A stretch of 64,000 nucleotides of DNA. It comes from Acanthochlamys bracteata. Taxonomy: Eukaryota; Streptophyta; Magnoliopsida; Pandanales; Velloziaceae. The notes beneath the pieces are model-generated. The model searched no databases. It was not told the origin of the DNA and saw only the letters and a list, made by a program, of their open reading frames with translations. Of the stretch, positions 62,079 to 64,000 are shown one piece after another; the stretch's first letter is position 1, and each line of letters starts with the position of its first letter. The stretch lies in assembly GCA_019914995.1 (NCBI GenBank), contig CM034127.1:2418001-2482000 (forward strand), written 5' to 3'. The translations under genes were made by a program, and so were the position numbers.

Positions 62079-64000
62079 TGCTAAGCTATATAGAAGAAGA
62101 AGAAGAAGCTATTGAGTTCTGAAGAAAGAAATAAAATAGGGACTTTGGATTTAAAGAGAAAGAAAACGACAACTGCTGGCATCGAGTTTGGAGACTTTTT
62201 GCGTCTTGCATGCAGAGGCGTAGGAGAGTAAAGAGTGACGCGTGGAAATGTGGGGCCGGTAGAGTGGCGTTTGTTTCCGCGCGGCAATTGAGAGACTGGT
62301 GCCAGTCGGTTATGTTATGGATTGGTTCAGTTCAAAACATGATTCTGGTGCTAGTCTTTTTATCTGGTTTCATGCTTAGAAATAGGTAACTGAAAGGAAG
62401 ACAGCACGGGAGTCTCGAGTCTGGTTTGGGATAATAATGTATAGAAATTATTTCGAAATGCTTATCAACTAATTTTTTACTTTATTTCTTAATAATTTAT
62501 TTCAAAAAATATATATTATTATAATTTTTTTAAAATATAAATAAATTACATATTATAAAAATTTCTATATAATTTTTTATTAATAACCATATTTTTAAAA
62601 AAATACATTTTATATTTTAAGCAATATTAATTTAGCTTTGTGGGTTGGGCTGTTTGGGCTCAGTAGTATATGTTGGTACACAAAGCAAATTTTCCTAAGG
62701 AGCATCACAAATTCACAATAGAGAATACTAAGTAATACTTAGCGAGGTTATTTTTAATATGGGTATTCCTATTCTGATCTATCTAAATAAGTCCAACTAG
62801 AAATATTTACATAAATAAAAATAATTTTATATTCTCCTTTTCTTGTTACTTGTACATTTATGAGAGTTTTGAGTTTCTACTTACAGAGCTCGTTAAAGTC
62901 GTTTAGAGAATGTTTCATTTCAATATTATTTATTTTTTAATAAAACTTTTTAAAATTTATTTAAAACTTAGAAATAAAAAATTATATATCATAATTTATT
63001 ATTTATTATATTATTATTTAAAATAAAGATATGATTAATTTTTTTGAAATATTATTAAGATAAATTTTATTTTAAGAAAATTTATTTTATATGTACTCTC
63101 AAAAGTCGCTATAATCATAATAATATGGATTTGATACAATATTTTCAATCAAATTTGCATATTTATAGTTATATTTTTTTGGTGTGTACTATTAGTACAA
63201 AGTGAACACCGACAACTTTATGCATCCTAAGGTTTGGATCACGAGATTTTGTATATAAGAGATTGCATTTGATATTACTTTTAAAAAAATATATTTTAAA
63301 ATTTTAAAATTTTATATTTTAATAAATACTTTACAATATATTATATAATTTATTTAAAAATATAAAAAAATTGTGATGATCTTATTATTATTATTTATTT
63401 ATTAAAATAAAAATAAAATTTATTTTATAAAATATGATAAAAATAATTAGTAGGAAGTGAACCCCTTATGGGTTGAACGTTTATGCATCTTAAATTGAGT
63501 TAGGTTGGACCACGAGATTCTGCCTAGGAAGTTGTATTATACTATTATAGCATGACTTATTAATTTTGTAGGAGGAATAAAATCTTCAAATCAAACAAAA
63601 ATTTTATAAGTGAGTTTTTCGGTGTATAATGTTAGGGTGTATTTTAATTAATAAAAAGTAAAGTTTATAAATTTGAATTTTTTGAATTGAATTTTTAAAA
63701 ATTAGTTCAATAAATTTAGATTATATGAAATAATAATATAATTAAACTCATATAGAAAAGAATAAATTTTTTATTTGAAACACATCTTAATAAATTGTTC
63801 AAATTAAGAGAGGATAAGATGCAAGTTTAGTTAACAGTTATAGGAATAATAAACACTTCATGCCAAGTTAAAAAATCCATAGACTTACAAGTCTATTCAT
63901 GTAGGCATGCAGTACAAAGTGCGTTCGGTATGCCATCAATTTTATTTTTATGTACCTGTCATGATTACTCTCTACAAAGTCTATTTCAATATATTTCACT
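62079..64000. other. VPE upstream region and AT-rich end of the window
   Basis: The first 250 bases upstream of the VPE start should contain its leader and promoter; an RY-like CTTGCATGCAG lies at about 62205-62215. Beyond 62430 the sequence is AT-rich, with repeat-like blocks at about 62440-62640, 62900-63080, 63270-63440 and 63640-63790. Two segments near 63190-63250 and 63450-63520 share phrases such as AGTGAAC and GACCACGAGATT/GGATCACGAGATT, so they may be diverged copies of one repeat. No gene is seen. Confidence 0.5.

Overview
This window is nuclear DNA from a flowering plant. The genes carry many short introns with GT/AG borders, and the protein families are plant-specific: YABBY, NAC/VND, SAUR, PDLP and DUF641. 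The gene-poor stretches are very AT-rich and studded with small MITE-like repeats. I cannot name the species. The proteins look dicot-like, possibly from a woody dicot. I saw no prokaryotic, organellar or viral segment.

Layout. 3.5-8.0 kb (+): a ten-exon SKU5-similar multicopper-oxidase-like gene, nearest the SKS3 group by recall. 10.8-12.1 kb (+): an intronless DUF641 (GIL1/IRKI-type) gene. 19.4-21.6 kb (-): a seven-exon YABBY gene of the FIL/YAB3 type. 28.1-30.7 kb (+): the decayed remains of a TL20.3-like pentapeptide-repeat thylakoid lumen gene, with intron borders still visible. 35.3-37.1 kb (-): a three-exon NAC gene of the VND class. 45.1-45.5 kb (+): the C-terminal remnant of a PPR gene. 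52.0-52.5 kb (+): a SAUR36-like gene. 57.2-58.5 kb (+): a plasmodesmata-located DUF26 protein (PDLP). 59.0-62.1 kb (-): an eight-exon vacuolar processing enzyme of beta type, tail-to-tail with the PDLP gene. All exon models were built by hand from the reading frames and splice borders, and every one closes in frame.

The genes do not form a pathway or operon. Several act in organ polarity, growth and vascular development: YABBY in lateral organ polarity, VND in xylem vessel differentiation, SAUR in auxin-linked growth, SKS at the cell surface and PDLP at plasmodesmata. Their grouping resembles two Arabidopsis neighbourhoods that I recall from gene numbering: TL20.3-VND4 / VND5-betaVPE, and FIL-SAUR36-DUF641 / DUF641-SAUR-PDLP8. 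That suggests an old conserved block. The dead TL20.3 copy next to the intact VND gene would fit gene loss after a duplication.

The most notable observations are a recent tandem duplication of a 54-nt, frame-neutral exon plus its intron at the SKS C-terminus, a GC-AG intron in the same gene, the TL20.3 pseudogene, a 54-bp tandem duplication containing two splice-donor-like sites near 31.6 kb, and a MITE-like family with GGNCGTTTG termini. I found no convincing undescribed multi-gene system.
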